Below are positions 28,505-38,221 of a DNA stretch of 64,000 nucleotides, one piece after another. Origin of the DNA: Listeria ilorinensis. GTDB lineage: Bacteria > Bacillota > Bacilli > Lactobacillales > Listeriaceae. How positions within the stretch are numbered: position 1 is the first letter of the stretch; every line of letters starts with the position of its first letter. A program made the translations under genes and the position numbers. The notes beneath the pieces are model-generated. The model had not been told where the DNA came from and did no database searches. It worked only from the letters and a program-made list of their open reading frames with translations. The stretch is from assembly GCF_913566895.1 (NCBI RefSeq), contig NZ_CAJYCN010000007.1:62001-126000 (forward strand), read 5' to 3'.

Positions 28505-29294
28505 GACGTTTGCCTCCTCTAGTTAGGGTACGGTACATAAATCCTTGTAACGGAGCCGCTAGGAATACCATCGTATAAGTTCCTAAGAAGCTGGTCAAAA
28601 GCTGACTCGCTGCTGCATAGGATAAAATCGTCGAACTCTGCTCTGGTACCTGTGCAGCCAAAGTAGAAGAAGCTGCTGTCATCATACTTGCGGAACCAAC
28701 ACCTGAACTCATCGCAAGTGCCTTCACATCAAAGCCCAAATAAAGTAAGAACGGAGCAAAAATACTAAAGAAGATTGCACCAAACAATGTACCAATTAAA
28801 TAGATGGATAAAACACCGCGTCCTTCTGGAGAATTAAGTGTATATTTCTCTGATATATAGGCAAGTTCACCTTCACGGCCCAACCCCAGCGTGGCTCCAA
28901 TCGCTTCACGACGAAGTCCGAGCATGATAGCAATGGGCAATCCGAGGATAACTGTTCCCAGATTCCCCAATTCCTGTAGGATAAACACCCAGCCAATGCT
29001 GAGGATTTCTTTGATATGCGGCGCTACATCAGCACCATAACGAGCCATCAGCGGTAGCATGATAATGATCAAATACTGTCCGGAAAAGCCAACGTTTTCT
29101 TTGCTATAGATTTTCTTCAAAATCCCTTTTCGGAAAAATGGAATCCCAAAGATCATTCCGATTATTACTGCAAAGACTAGTGGCAACACTGTCACCGTTA
29201 CTTTGCCGAATTGAATCGTTTGAAGACCAATCATTTCTGAAATCGTGATAATCACTAACACAGTTGCAATTAAGTAGATAAACCCTTTTTTCAT
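28485..29294 (-). CDS. DUF3100-type membrane protein, likely transporter
   Basis: A 269-residue protein with about eight membrane segments and conserved Gly/Ser-rich helices (SSGVGSASMMTAASSTLAAQ near 190-210). It resembles DUF3100 proteins, a poorly studied group often found beside amidohydrolases. The ATG follows GGGAGG. It begins 10 bases after the M20 peptidase gene and overlaps the next membrane gene, giving a three-gene unit. Substrate unknown; a peptide or N-acyl amino acid would fit the neighbouring enzyme. Confidence 0.72.
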   Translation of the reverse strand: MKKGFIYLIATVLVIITISEMIGLQTIQFGKVTVTVLPLVFAVIIGMIFGIPFFRKGILKKIYSKENVGFSGQYLIIIMLPLMARYGADVAPHIKEILSIGWVFILQELGNLGTVILGLPIAIMLGLRREAIGATLGLGREGELAYISEKYTLNSPEGRGVLSIYLIGTLFGAIFFSIFAPFLLYLGFDVKALAMSSGVGSASMMTAASSTLAAQVPEQSSTILSYAAASQLLTSFLGTYTMVFLAAPLQGFMYRTLTRGGKRHAERNA

Positions 29295-29304
29295 CTTTTC
29301 CTCC

Positions 29305-30564
29305 CTATTCTGTGATCGACTGGATCAGTTTTTCATATTCTTGATAGCTTCGTTTATAAAATTTTGATGTATCCAACTGCCCATTCATTTCCTCCAGTAC
29401 CTGACTAACAAAACGCGGAAATTGCTCAAGCACAAAACGATCATCAATCATTTTGAAATCATCTCCATGAATGGCTCCTGTAAAACCCCCATAACTGATT
29501 TGGATACAAGGGAAAAGAAAGGCTAAATCGCCAATATCGCCAGCAGCTGCAATTCCACCACGGTCATCAATCAGTCCCGTGATTTCTGTATTTTTATCGA
29601 AAGCCTGTTTGACAAAAGTATTTAAATAGCGGTCCTGAACGAATGGCAAATACCCCATTTGCGTCTCCGTAGTAACTGCACCAGAAAGTGCCGCTGCACT
29701 ATGAAGCGCAGCTTGATCCAATTTTTTCGCTGTTTCCTGCATATATTCAACTGTTTTGGTCCGCAGATCAGTGCCAACAGTCATTCGATTCGGAATCACA
29801 TTGGTCGACATGTCACTCTCCATCACGATCGGGTTAAAACGGACTAATTGGTCATCACGGACCTGTTGCCGTAAAAGCCCTAGTGCAACATTGAATAATG
29901 TAGAAATACTATAGGCATTTACACCGCTAAATGGATCAAATCCTGCATGCGTTGCTTTTCCCTCGAAGTGATAGCGTTTATACAGAAATCCTGCCAAATC
30001 ACAGTCGATCTCAATCGTTGGTTCATCAAAAGTCTCCCCAATCGAATGGACACAGATCCCAAAGTCAATATCATCGAACACACCCAGCTTCATTGCTTCC
30101 GGCTTACCACCATAATAAGTGATCGTTCCCTCTTGACGTAAGCCTTCCCGATAGTCAAGATCAAGATATTCTTCCGCGGGTACAAAAACAAAGGCAATAT
30201 TGAAATCATATTTTTCATATGCTTTTGACTCGACCAAATAGGCATATAACGAAAGTGCTGTTGTAATTTGCGTAAAATGGCCACAGTTGTGCGCTGCGCC
30301 AGTTTCTTTGTCTGCACAAAAATGGGTTGGTGCATAGACCGCATCAAGTTCTGCAATGAAGGCCATTGTCAGCGGTTTATCCTTCGAAAGATACGTCTTT
30401 ATGCCAGTTGTACTGAAATACGCTAATTCAATCTGACTATTCTTACTTTTCAGAAACCGTTCGACTAGTTGCTTAGTTTTCCATTCCTTATACCCTAATT
30501 CTGGGTTATGGAAAATCTGTTCAGCAATTGCCTGCATTTCCGCAAACTGCTCTTTGAAAAACAT
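29305..30564 (-). CDS. M20-family metallopeptidase/amidohydrolase
   Basis: A 419-residue metal-dependent hydrolase of the M20D type (aminoacylase/AbgB-like). Family marks are LGYKEWKTKQLV near the start, IAELDAVYAP, the metal-site region AAHNCGHFTQ, VPAEEYLD, and the lid domain with THAGFDPFSGVNA. The ATG at 30564 is chosen: it lies six bases after AAGGAGG, whereas the ATG two codons earlier directly abuts that site. It leads a unit with two membrane proteins. A role in releasing amino acids from imported conjugates is likely but unproven. Confidence 0.82.
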   Translation of the reverse strand: MFFKEQFAEMQAIAEQIFHNPELGYKEWKTKQLVERFLKSKNSQIELAYFSTTGIKTYLSKDKPLTMAFIAELDAVYAPTHFCADKETGAAHNCGHFTQITTALSLYAYLVESKAYEKYDFNIAFVFVPAEEYLDLDYREGLRQEGTITYYGGKPEAMKLGVFDDIDFGICVHSIGETFDEPTIEIDCDLAGFLYKRYHFEGKATHAGFDPFSGVNAYSISTLFNVALGLLRQQVRDDQLVRFNPIVMESDMSTNVIPNRMTVGTDLRTKTVEYMQETAKKLDQAALHSAAALSGAVTTETQMGYLPFVQDRYLNTFVKQAFDKNTEITGLIDDRGGIAAAGDIGDLAFLFPCIQISYGGFTGAIHGDDFKMIDDRFVLEQFPRFVSQVLEEMNGQLDTSKFYKRSYQEYEKLIQSITE

Positions 30565-30692
30565 TTTCATCCTCCTTGCCTTTTTTAAATCCACTTCTTA
30601 TGATAAAGAGATTCAAAAGTGAAGTCAACCCTATTTTAACAAAAAGTCGAATATTTATTGCAAATGCATATTTTTTGTACGTGTTTATTTCT

Positions 30693-30707
30693 CATTTTCA
30701 GAATAAA
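30693..30707. promoter_or_regulatory. Weak CodY-like box
   Basis: CATTTTCAGAATAAA upstream of the M20 unit agrees only partly with the CodY consensus (about three mismatches). Nutrient control would suit a peptidase-transporter unit, but this could be chance. Confidence 0.25.
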
Positions 30708-30735
30708 ATTCGTTTTTGCATCAAAAGCAAGTACA

Positions 30736-30768
30736 AAAAAACCCGTTCACCTAGTAAACGGATTTTTC
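30736..30768 (-). terminator. Terminator after the HAD gene
   Basis: Minus strand: TCCGTTTAC...GTGAACGGG stem followed by seven T. Confidence 0.75.
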
Positions 30769-30773
30769 AAGGA

Positions 30774-31547
30774 TCAGATTAGACCAATTTGTTTCAGTCC
30801 CCAGTAAATGCCCTCTTCATTATTGTTCTTCGTTATAAATTTTGCCTGTTCTTTCAATTCAGGCACTGCATTGTCCATCGCAACTCCACAACTTACAGCT
30901 TGAAACATCTCCAAATCATTCAAACCATCACCGAATGCATAAGTTGGGACATCCTGATATCCCATCACCTTGAGCATGGCCGTAATCCCTTTTGCTTTTG
31001 AACCATTCTTCCGAAGTACATCATTACTGAATGGCGTATTCCGAACAAACTGTAACTCAGGAAAACGTTCTGGAAAATATTCATCGCCGCTTTCAAGTAA
31101 TAAAAGTGCCATATTGATCTCTTCTTTTAAATAAAGGCTCGGGTCAACATCCGGGGATGGCTGTCCCAGATACTTGAAATGCTTATCTAGGGCCGAGCCA
31201 TTCTGTGTCGCCCGAATTTTCGTTTCATTATAGAAACATAACGGGATATTTTGTGAATCAGCAGCCTCTTTCAAACGACGAAGCAGCTCTTCTTCCAACA
31301 CATCTTGATATACCTTTTCACCTTGATACATAACGGCTTGCCCATTCATGATCACAGCTGAATCAATGCCTGTTATAGTCATCAAATGATCAATCTCTGT
31401 GAGTGTCCTTCCCGTTGCAATCATTGGCAAGACACGATTTTGACGCATTTTATCCAGTGCTTCAAGCGATTTTAGCGAGACCTCAGATGCAGAAGTTAGT
31501 AGCGTCCCATCCATATCAAAAAAACAAATTGCTTCTGGTTTCAACAA
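30774..31547 (-). CDS. Cof-type HAD hydrolase
   Basis: A 257-residue phosphatase of the HAD superfamily, Cof subfamily, usually acting on sugar phosphates or flavin nucleotides. Motif I is FFDMDGTLL with the nucleophilic Asp, motif II MIATGRT, and the last motif YAFGDGLNDLEMF. The cap domain lies between, at about 85-180. It starts 31 bases after the GNAT gene and probably shares its transcript. Substrate cannot be told from sequence. Confidence 0.88.
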   Translation of the reverse strand: MLKPEAICFFDMDGTLLTSASEVSLKSLEALDKMRQNRVLPMIATGRTLTEIDHLMTITGIDSAVIMNGQAVMYQGEKVYQDVLEEELLRRLKEAADSQNIPLCFYNETKIRATQNGSALDKHFKYLGQPSPDVDPSLYLKEEINMALLLLESGDEYFPERFPELQFVRNTPFSNDVLRKNGSKAKGITAMLKVMGYQDVPTYAFGDGLNDLEMFQAVSCGVAMDNAVPELKEQAKFITKNNNEEGIYWGLKQIGLI

Positions 31548-31578
31548 TCTTCTTCCCTTTCTTTATACAGACATATTT

Positions 31579-32370
31579 TTAACGATACAGTACAAAATCA
31601 CTGACATCTTCAAAGCCAATTTGATGATAGATTTTTCCAGCTACTGGATTATTGTAAAACAGACAAGGTGTTTTTCCTTCTGCCAGTAAATCACAGCAGA
31701 GCCGCTTCATAATGGTGCTGGCAAAGCCTTGACCACGATACTCTTTTCGTGTTGCTACACCTGTTATCATTGCAGAAAAGCTATTCTCAGCAGAAGATTC
31801 TGCCACGGAAACGATTTCGCCGCGCTGTTCAATCGTATAAATTCGTTTTGATCCTTGCTCAAGTTGTTCAATAATTAGCGCCTCATTATCGTTGCGCTCA
31901 CCAAATTCTTCAATTCCTTTGCGCATTTCAATAATAGCCGCTACATCTATCGCTTTTGCTGAACGGATAATTACTTCACGATTAGCATTCATCATGCTCG
32001 CATTCGTACATTTACAAAAATAAGAGTCCTGCCGCATAGACACTAATTCTGGCAGCTCCTGTTCAAACTTACTCGTCACACGTGGGATACCGCTAATATT
32101 AAGAGGGGCCTGTTCACGATTTTTAATGATTTCTGCAAAACCTGCCACATCAAATGAATCATTTTTCGAATAAGGTAAAAAATTTTTTCCAAAACGTAAC
32201 ATACAAGCACGTAAATCTTCTGCTTCATCATAGTCACCCCAAAGTTCAAGAAAATCGGTTTCATAACCAAAATTTTCAAGATCTCCTAAAATAAATAAAT
32301 TTTGCAATGCTTCCGGTTTTAGCAAACCCATGACTTCCTGTTCATTTGATGCAGTTAGCTTTTTAATCAA
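31579..32370 (-). CDS. GNAT-family N-acetyltransferase
   Basis: A 263-residue protein whose C-terminal half (about 130-260) is a GNAT fold with the acetyl-CoA motif GVATRKEYRGQGFASTIM and the closing CLFYNNPVAGKIYHQIGFE. The N-terminal half lacks a clear motif, as in two-domain members of the family. The ribosome site is GAGTGAG-like and the next gene is a HAD phosphatase. Substrate unknown. Confidence 0.82.
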   Translation of the reverse strand: MIKKLTASNEQEVMGLLKPEALQNLFILGDLENFGYETDFLELWGDYDEAEDLRACMLRFGKNFLPYSKNDSFDVAGFAEIIKNREQAPLNISGIPRVTSKFEQELPELVSMRQDSYFCKCTNASMMNANREVIIRSAKAIDVAAIIEMRKGIEEFGERNDNEALIIEQLEQGSKRIYTIEQRGEIVSVAESSAENSFSAMITGVATRKEYRGQGFASTIMKRLCCDLLAEGKTPCLFYNNPVAGKIYHQIGFEDVSDFVLYR

Positions 32371-32530
32371 GTGATCTCACTCCTCATCGCATAGTAACGG
32401 AAAATTGATTTCATTTTAGTTGAAAACGAATCATTAGTCAATAACAGCACTAGCTTTAGAAATCTGACAAATTCAAGTCCACCAGCAATGAAAACCCTTT
32501 CAAGATTGAAATATTATTTTTCTGCTCTGA

Positions 32531-33607
32531 TTATTCTTCAAATTCGCCCATAAACAGCTGTTCGATATAGCCGGAAATATCTACGATAAACGCAGAAAAT
32601 GGCGCCATATCTATCACTTCCAAATGTTCCTCATCATAACAAGCGATTTTCTTTGTCCGGGGATTCCAAAGAAAATGCAGATCCGAATAATTATCCACGT
32701 TTTTAGAAATTCGCAAATATTTTTTCCGTCCAATTTTTATTTCTACCGTATCGATTAATGTAAAAAAGTCTACAAACGCCACGTCTCCTTGCAACTTTAC
32801 ACATAGCTCATCACTTTGCAAAAAATCCAGAATGTCTGTTGATAACCGATAATTTTTCAGTGCCTGCAACTTATTTGCTTTTTGATGAAATTCTGCAGGT
32901 TCAAGATTACGAAAGTAGGCTGCCATCTCTTCATCACCACGTTCGACAGCAATCGTATAAGGACGCATGCCATCCTTTTCAGCCAATTTTATATCCGCTC
33001 CATGTTCCACCAGATAGCGGCACATCTTTAAATCAACATACCTTGCTGCCACACAAAGCGGTGTTGGTCTAAACGGATAGACCATATCCGGATGATTAAA
33101 ATTCACATCTACACCATGCTCAATAAAGAAACCCAGCAGTTGATAATTATTGTCGCTAACTGCACCACGAAAAGCCATTCCGCCATATTGCGCAACCGAA
33201 TGACCCAATTCTTCAATAAGTGGAAGATGTTGGAATTTTTTACCATAGATGGCTTCTTTAAAGGCTTCCGACTTCACATTGTTAACGGCATGAATATCCG
33301 CACCCTGTTCTGCGAGATAGCGAATCATTTTCTCATTTTCACTATACCGAACCGCTAGTAAAAAGCTAGGCTCCTTTTTGTTGTTTAGTTCAGCCCCCTG
33401 CTCAACAAACCATTTCACTGCCTCAAAACAATCCATGATAATGGCAAATTGAACTGGTGAATAAGCTATATATTCCGCTAGCTTTATTTCAGCTAAAATA
33501 TTCCAACCATTCGCTTGTTGTTTTTCTAACCGAGTAGTATCCTCCTCTAAAATGTCTAAAAGAATGTCCGGTACATTCTCAAAATCGCCTAGATTTTTTA
33601 GTTTCAT
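32531..33607 (-). CDS. Ankyrin-repeat protein
   Basis: A 358-residue soluble protein. About six ankyrin units occupy residues 40-235, e.g. YSPVQFAIIMDCFEAVKWFV, TPLCVAARYVDLKMCRYLV and MRPYTIAVERGDEEMAAYF, each with the NxxG/AD turn. The C-terminal 110 residues are a separate SMI1/KNR4-like or unknown domain with many aromatic residues. There is no signal peptide. Ankyrin proteins of this kind are accessory genes in Listeria; some act as immunity or inhibitor proteins, but nothing nearby looks like a toxin. It is probably monocistronic. Confidence 0.78.
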   Translation of the reverse strand: MKLKNLGDFENVPDILLDILEEDTTRLEKQQANGWNILAEIKLAEYIAYSPVQFAIIMDCFEAVKWFVEQGAELNNKKEPSFLLAVRYSENEKMIRYLAEQGADIHAVNNVKSEAFKEAIYGKKFQHLPLIEELGHSVAQYGGMAFRGAVSDNNYQLLGFFIEHGVDVNFNHPDMVYPFRPTPLCVAARYVDLKMCRYLVEHGADIKLAEKDGMRPYTIAVERGDEEMAAYFRNLEPAEFHQKANKLQALKNYRLSTDILDFLQSDELCVKLQGDVAFVDFFTLIDTVEIKIGRKKYLRISKNVDNYSDLHFLWNPRTKKIACYDEEHLEVIDMAPFSAFIVDISGYIEQLFMGEFEE

Positions 33608-33647
33608 CGGCTTGCTCCTTTGCTGTCATCAGTTCCTTCATCATAAA

Positions 33648-33689
33648 AAAAATCATGTTGGAATCAAACAATCGTTTGACTCCAACATG
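33648..33689 (-). terminator. Terminator after the HTH gene
   Basis: CATGTTGGAATCAAAC / GTTTGACTCCAACATG (one mismatch) with a four-base loop; the plus-strand A8 gives a minus-strand T run. Confidence 0.9.
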
Positions 33690-33702
33690 ACCTATCTTAT
33701 CA

Positions 33703-34065
33703 TTATTCATAGTGAATTTCGCCAATTTTTAACATCAAGCTGAGCGCATTGAACTTTTCATTCCCTGTTTGAAGTTTCGAATCATCTGCCCCAATCTTGG
33801 AAGTATCTCTAAAATTAATCGGCTGCGAAGTGATATTTTCCATCGGTTGTACGAAATAATTTTCTTCTAGTCCTAGTTGTTCAGTCATTGTTCGTATGTA
33901 TTTCGTGAATTTTTTTTCATTTCTAATTTTACCATTTACGACACTTGTTACATTACTCTGCGATAAACCGACCGCTTTCGCAAACGTTCTATTTGTATAA
34001 GCATTTAACTTCATATATATAGCAACATTATCAGCTATTCTTTGTTTTTCTGATAGTACTTTCAT
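33703..34065 (-). CDS. Small HTH (XRE-like) regulator
   Basis: A 120-residue protein. Residues 8-65 form an XRE-type helix-turn-helix (NRTFAKAVGLSQSNVTSVVNGK), followed by a helix-rich segment and a polar tail of unknown fold. The ATG follows GGGAGG. Its terminator is strong and it stands alone between hemH and the ankyrin gene, so it may control a neighbour or itself; no operator is evident. Such lone regulators are often prophage or plasmid derived, but no other mobile genes are present. Confidence 0.78.
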   Translation of the reverse strand: MKVLSEKQRIADNVAIYMKLNAYTNRTFAKAVGLSQSNVTSVVNGKIRNEKKFTKYIRTMTEQLGLEENYFVQPMENITSQPINFRDTSKIGADDSKLQTGNEKFNALSLMLKIGEIHYE

Positions 34066-34206
34066 TTTCCGAACCTCCCGTTCGTTATTACATTTTCTAT
34101 TATGCCCAAGAAAAATGAGAATGTGATTAAAATCAAATAGTATTACGGTAATAATTTTGAAAGCGTTTTATTCAATGTGTAATCGTCCTTCTTTTAGGTA
34201 TCCTCC

Positions 34207-34243
34207 ACAAAAAAGATGACCAGCGTTATTCTGATCATCTTCC
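34207..34243 (-). terminator. Terminator after hemH
   Basis: AAGATGACCAG / CTGATCATCTT arms with one mismatch, seven-base loop, minus-strand T run. Confidence 0.8.
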
Positions 34244-34247
34244 CTGA

Positions 34248-35174
34248 TTAACTTTGATATACCTGCCAAACTTTGTCCCTCAGAATTTCCAAGAACTCCT
34301 GATCGGCATTGGGCATTGGTGGACGATAGTAAGTCGCCCCAATTTCATCCGTTACAACTTTGCATTCATAATCGTTGTCATACAAAACTTCCAAATGCTC
34401 TGCAACAAAGCCGACTGGTGCATAAATAAAATGTTCATAGTGATATTTAGCAAACAGCTCGCGCGTTAAATCTTGTACATCCGGACCTAGCCACGGCTCC
34501 CCTGTTTTCCCTTCACTTTGCCAGCCAAGCGCATAATGAGGAACGATCGTTTTCTCAAAGATCCACTGAGCTGTCTCTTTCAACTGATCTGGATAAGGAT
34601 CGCCAAACTGTTTGATTTTTTCCGGTAAGCTGTGCGCTGACACAACCAGCACCGTTTTCTCACGTGCTTCTTCTGATAATGTCTCAACGATTTGATTGAT
34701 ACGATCTGCCCACATTTGAATAAATTTCGGTTCTTGATACCATGAATCAATCGTTTTGATCGAAAGATCGTCTAATTTTGCAGCTGCTTCTTTCGCACGT
34801 TTATTATAAGCTTCCACACTAAAACTGGAATAATGAGGAGCTAGGACAATGGATACAGCTTCGGTGATCCCATCTTCATGCATTTTCTGAACCGCGTCTT
34901 CAATAAAAGGCTCAATATGTTTCAAACCAATATAGACTTGAAAGACGACTTCTTTTTGAGAGACATTCAAAACCTTTTCAAGACCTTGTGCCTGCGCCTC
35001 TGTAATTTTTGCCAGTGGAGACAAGCCACCGATTGCCTGATAACGTCCCCGTAAATCTGCAATCATCTCTTCTGTGGGTCTGTGTCCATGACGAATATCC
35101 GTATAGTAGCGCTCGATATCCGCATCTTGATAGGGAGTTCCATAAGCCATTACAAGTAAACCTACTTTTTTCAT
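34248..35174 (-). CDS. hemH: Coproporphyrin ferrochelatase
   Basis: Inserts iron into coproporphyrin III in the Gram-positive heme route (also named cpfC), 308 residues. It has the N-terminal MAYGTPY with the active-site Tyr near 11, and the catalytic His near 181 in [18 protein letters not shown]. Its ATG overlaps the hemE stop by four bases (ATGA), so translation is coupled. The gene for the last step, coproheme decarboxylase, is not in the window. Confidence 0.95.
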   Translation of the reverse strand: MKKVGLLVMAYGTPYQDADIERYYTDIRHGHRPTEEMIADLRGRYQAIGGLSPLAKITEAQAQGLEKVLNVSQKEVVFQVYIGLKHIEPFIEDAVQKMHEDGITEAVSIVLAPHYSSFSVEAYNKRAKEAAAKLDDLSIKTIDSWYQEPKFIQMWADRINQIVETLSEEAREKTVLVVSAHSLPEKIKQFGDPYPDQLKETAQWIFEKTIVPHYALGWQSEGKTGEPWLGPDVQDLTRELFAKYHYEHFIYAPVGFVAEHLEVLYDNDYECKVVTDEIGATYYRPPMPNADQEFLEILRDKVWQVYQS

Positions 35175-36235
35175 GATTTTTCACCTTTCTGTAACCAGTC
35201 AGCACTTTTACGATGTACATGATCTGTTAATTTTTTCAACATTTCAGGAGAGACTTCTGGAAAAACACCATGACCTAAATTAAAAATAAAACCCTTTTGT
35301 CGAACTGCTTCCTGCAAAATTCGGTCTGTTTCCGCTAAACACTTCGCAGGCGCAAGCAAAAGTGCAGGATCAAGATTTCCCTGCAAGGCTTTCTCAGGTA
35401 ACAAGCCTCGAGCAGCCACAACCGATGTCCGCCAGTCAAAACCGACAACATCTGCCTCCAATTCATTAAAGTTAGCCAATAAATGCCCCGAAGCCACAGC
35501 CTGCATAATCACAGGTGTTTCTGGATGTTTGCGCTTGATCGTCGAGATAATTTCTGCCATCACCGGTTGAATATAGGTTCGGTAATCAGCTGCTGATAAA
35601 GCCCCCACCCATGAATCAAAGAGTTGAACCGCACTGGCACCCGCTTCAATTTGAGCGAGCAGATAGTCCGTTGTCATTACCCCCAGTTTTTTCATTAAAA
35701 GCTGCCAGCCAAGTGGATCTTGATACATAAAAGCTTTGGTTCTATAATAATTTTTAGATGGACCACCCTCGATTAAATAGCTTGCTAGCGTAAAAGGAGC
35801 ACCTGCAAAGCCAATCAGCGGCACATTCAGCTGTTCTTCTGTAAGTAAACGGATCGTATCTAAAACATAGGGAACATCCCGGCTCGGCAAAAGCGTTCCA
35901 AGTGCTTCAACATCCGAAATTTGCCTGATTGGATGACCAATAACGGGGCCAATCCCACTCTTAATTTCAACGTCTACACCAATCCCGTGCAGCGGAGTCA
36001 TGATATCTTTATACAAAATTGCCGCATCTACCCCATAATTTTCAACAGGCAGGCGTGTCACATACGCACATAATTCTGGCTCATGTGTAATTTCAAATAG
36101 TGAGTACTTTTCTTTTAATTGCCGATATTCCGGCTGAGAACGTCCCGCTTGCCGCATATACCAGACAGGGATCTGCTCTACAAACTCTTTTCTAGCCGCT
36201 CTTAAAAACAGATCATTGGTGATTTTTTTTGCCAA
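35171..36235 (-). CDS. hemE: Uroporphyrinogen decarboxylase
   Basis: Converts uroporphyrinogen III to coproporphyrinogen III, 354 residues. It carries the family signature [16 protein letters not shown] near the start, [17 protein letters not shown], and [17 protein letters not shown]. The best start is TTG at 36235, eight bases after AAAGGAG; a GTG ten codons earlier would place that site inside the gene and adds non-conserved residues. It is the first gene of hemE-hemH. I see no clear Fur or HssR box upstream. Confidence 0.94.
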   Translation of the reverse strand: MAKKITNDLFLRAARKEFVEQIPVWYMRQAGRSQPEYRQLKEKYSLFEITHEPELCAYVTRLPVENYGVDAAILYKDIMTPLHGIGVDVEIKSGIGPVIGHPIRQISDVEALGTLLPSRDVPYVLDTIRLLTEEQLNVPLIGFAGAPFTLASYLIEGGPSKNYYRTKAFMYQDPLGWQLLMKKLGVMTTDYLLAQIEAGASAVQLFDSWVGALSAADYRTYIQPVMAEIISTIKRKHPETPVIMQAVASGHLLANFNELEADVVGFDWRTSVVAARGLLPEKALQGNLDPALLLAPAKCLAETDRILQEAVRQKGFIFNLGHGVFPEVSPEMLKKLTDHVHRKSADWLQKGEKS

Positions 36236-36436
36236 AGCTTCTCGCTCCTTTATGTTCAAGTTCACACATATCGTGACTTAATGCTTCAGTACAAGAATAC
36301 TAGAATTAGTATTGAAAACCAAACAAGTTGCTTGTGCAGAAGTTTATAATCCCCAAAACGTGGAAAAAGAAGGGCAGATAAATGTTGTTGTATGATTTAT
36401 CCTTCATTATTTTATAAACAGAATGGAGTCTTTATC

Positions 36437-36940
36437 ATGAAAAATATGTATATTACGACTGGAACTGAGCACTATCTTCGCCAAATCTTACAAGAACATC
36501 CGAACGAACCGATTATTCTACTGCAAAACTTCCATCAGTCTCTACTCTTTCATGAATCAACTGGTCCCAGTGTCTTCCGTGAAGAAGCTACATACCGTGA
36601 ATTGCAGCGTCAAGGCGATATCCGTGGGTTTGGTACGGTTGTTTTCGAATATATCATGGTGCGCGATGAAGAAACCCCTCTTTTCTTAAAAGCTTTCCAA
36701 AATTTACGTCTCTATCTACGCGATGCCATCGGTTCTCAGGCCCTCATACTTGGTCAATCGACGAAAACCAACAAGTTTTTGATCGTCACCTTTTGGGATT
36801 CAGAACAAGATTATCAAGCTTGGAACGGAACAAACTACCATAAAGAAGTCATTCGGCTTATGAAAGAAAATAATACACAAATTGGTTTTTCCCATATCGA
36901 TAGCTATCATTTCCCCGAATTTTCACATGACAGTAAATAA
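36437..36940 (+). CDS. Heme-degrading monooxygenase (HmoB/Isd-type)
   Basis: An antibiotic-biosynthesis-monooxygenase fold enzyme that releases iron from heme, 167 residues, the length of HmoB and of the Listeria heme oxygenase beside hemEH. The conserved segment NKFLIVTFWDSEQDYQAW lies near residues 113-130. The ATG at 36437 follows ATGGAG; the in-frame upstream start at 36392 lacks a ribosome site. It is divergent from hemE, with about 200 bases between, so heme synthesis and breakdown share a control region. Confidence 0.88.
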   Translation: MKNMYITTGTEHYLRQILQEHPNEPIILLQNFHQSLLFHESTGPSVFREEATYRELQRQGDIRGFGTVVFEYIMVRDEETPLFLKAFQNLRLYLRDAIGSQALILGQSTKTNKFLIVTFWDSEQDYQAWNGTNYHKEVIRLMKENNTQIGFSHIDSYHFPEFSHDSK

Positions 36941-36944
36941 AGCA

Positions 36945-36992
36945 AAAAAGCGTTGGACAAGGTATAAGGCTATCTCTCGTCCAGCGCTTTTT
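36945..36992. terminator. Bidirectional terminator
   Basis: AAAAAGCGTTGGAC / GTCCAGCGCTTTTT with a 20-base loop, between the heme oxygenase gene and ecsB. Confidence 0.88.
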
Positions 36993-36994
36993 AA

Positions 36995-38221
36995 TTATTT
37001 TTCTAATAATTTTTTCACACGGTATGGTACATACAAGAAGGTAAATAATCCAACGAATGCCAGATTAATAGCTAAAATAACAAGCCCACTAACCGAGTCA
37101 TTCTGTGCAATACCAATGATTCCAAATAGTATTGCCTGAAAAACAAGTAGAATCCGTACAAAATGAATAAAACTTCGGCTGCGCCATGCATCATCAATTG
37201 GATATAGCCTCAGCATCAACTGACCATCAAAATGTTTCAGCATCGGAATAAACTGAAAACCTGTCAGATATAAAAAGATGAGTGAAAATAGAATGTTCAA
37301 ATAAAATCCCTGAATAAAGATCATTAAAATGGCTGCAATAATTGTCAAACGCACATACAGTCCCACATATTCATTGGTTCTAACAAAAGTCCGGCTGAAC
37401 AGATAGGCAAACGTCTTTTTTTTCGCATAAGGAATTGGCCGATAAAGAAAATCCAGATAGCTTCTGCGCTTAACCGTTCCTTTTAAATGCGGTACATCAG
37501 CAAATAAGTTTACCAGCCGATAGAATCGGTTCATCCGCGCTTCCTCTTTATCAATCAGATATTCCCACCGAATCGTCAGCTCTCGTGTTTTCGTCAGCAG
37601 CATATAATAACTTGAAAAAAGTAACACGAGCGTCACGGGAATCGTCCAAATAAGTGAAAAAGCAAGTAACAAATAGATAATCAAAGCAGATAGTAGAATC
37701 CGGAAGTAAAGCCAGCCGGTGTCACTTGCCTCCAGTTTGCCAGCTTGAAAACTGAAAAAGACATTCCATAACTTTAAAAGACCAAACATGATAACAAGTA
37801 CAAAAAAGCGATCATAAGAAAAGCCAGTGACTGCTGCATACATAGGCATTGCTGCCAAAAGAACGAGCACATACAGATAAGCCTGCATCCAAAAACTGGT
37901 GAACTGTGCCTTTTTAAAATAATGCGCCATTTCTTTTTCCTGTACGATTAGATAGACTGCATCTGGTCGTTTGAGAAGTGTAGCTACAGAGCCGAATACA
38001 ATTGCTGCAGTCAACATGACGACCATTAGAGGCACAGCAGGAAAAACTGGTGTTAGTGTTTTGACCCATGCCGAGTAATAAAAAATAAGCGCGCCTACAC
38101 CTATAATTAAAACAAATAGCAAGTGGTCATTAAAAATATAGCGGAGATATTTAACCACTTCATCTGAATAGGTGGAAAACCGTTTTTTCCAAAGTTCTCG
38201 ACTATTAAATTCCAGTTTCAT
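36995..38221 (-). CDS. ecsB: ABC transporter permease EcsB
   Basis: Membrane partner of EcsA, 408 residues with about ten hydrophobic segments. The Ecs transporter affects protein secretion, proteolysis and competence in Bacillus and helps clear peptide fragments in related bacteria; its direct substrate is not firmly known. Its start overlaps ecsA by 17 bases. The context ecsB-ecsA divergent from hit is the classic Bacillus/Listeria order. No ecsC gene follows. Confidence 0.9.
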   Translation of the reverse strand: MKLEFNSRELWKKRFSTYSDEVVKYLRYIFNDHLLFVLIIGVGALIFYYSAWVKTLTPVFPAVPLMVVMLTAAIVFGSVATLLKRPDAVYLIVQEKEMAHYFKKAQFTSFWMQAYLYVLVLLAAMPMYAAVTGFSYDRFFVLVIMFGLLKLWNVFFSFQAGKLEASDTGWLYFRILLSALIIYLLLAFSLIWTIPVTLVLLFSSYYMLLTKTRELTIRWEYLIDKEEARMNRFYRLVNLFADVPHLKGTVKRRSYLDFLYRPIPYAKKKTFAYLFSRTFVRTNEYVGLYVRLTIIAAILMIFIQGFYLNILFSLIFLYLTGFQFIPMLKHFDGQLMLRLYPIDDAWRSRSFIHFVRILLVFQAILFGIIGIAQNDSVSGLVILAINLAFVGLFTFLYVPYRVKKLLEK

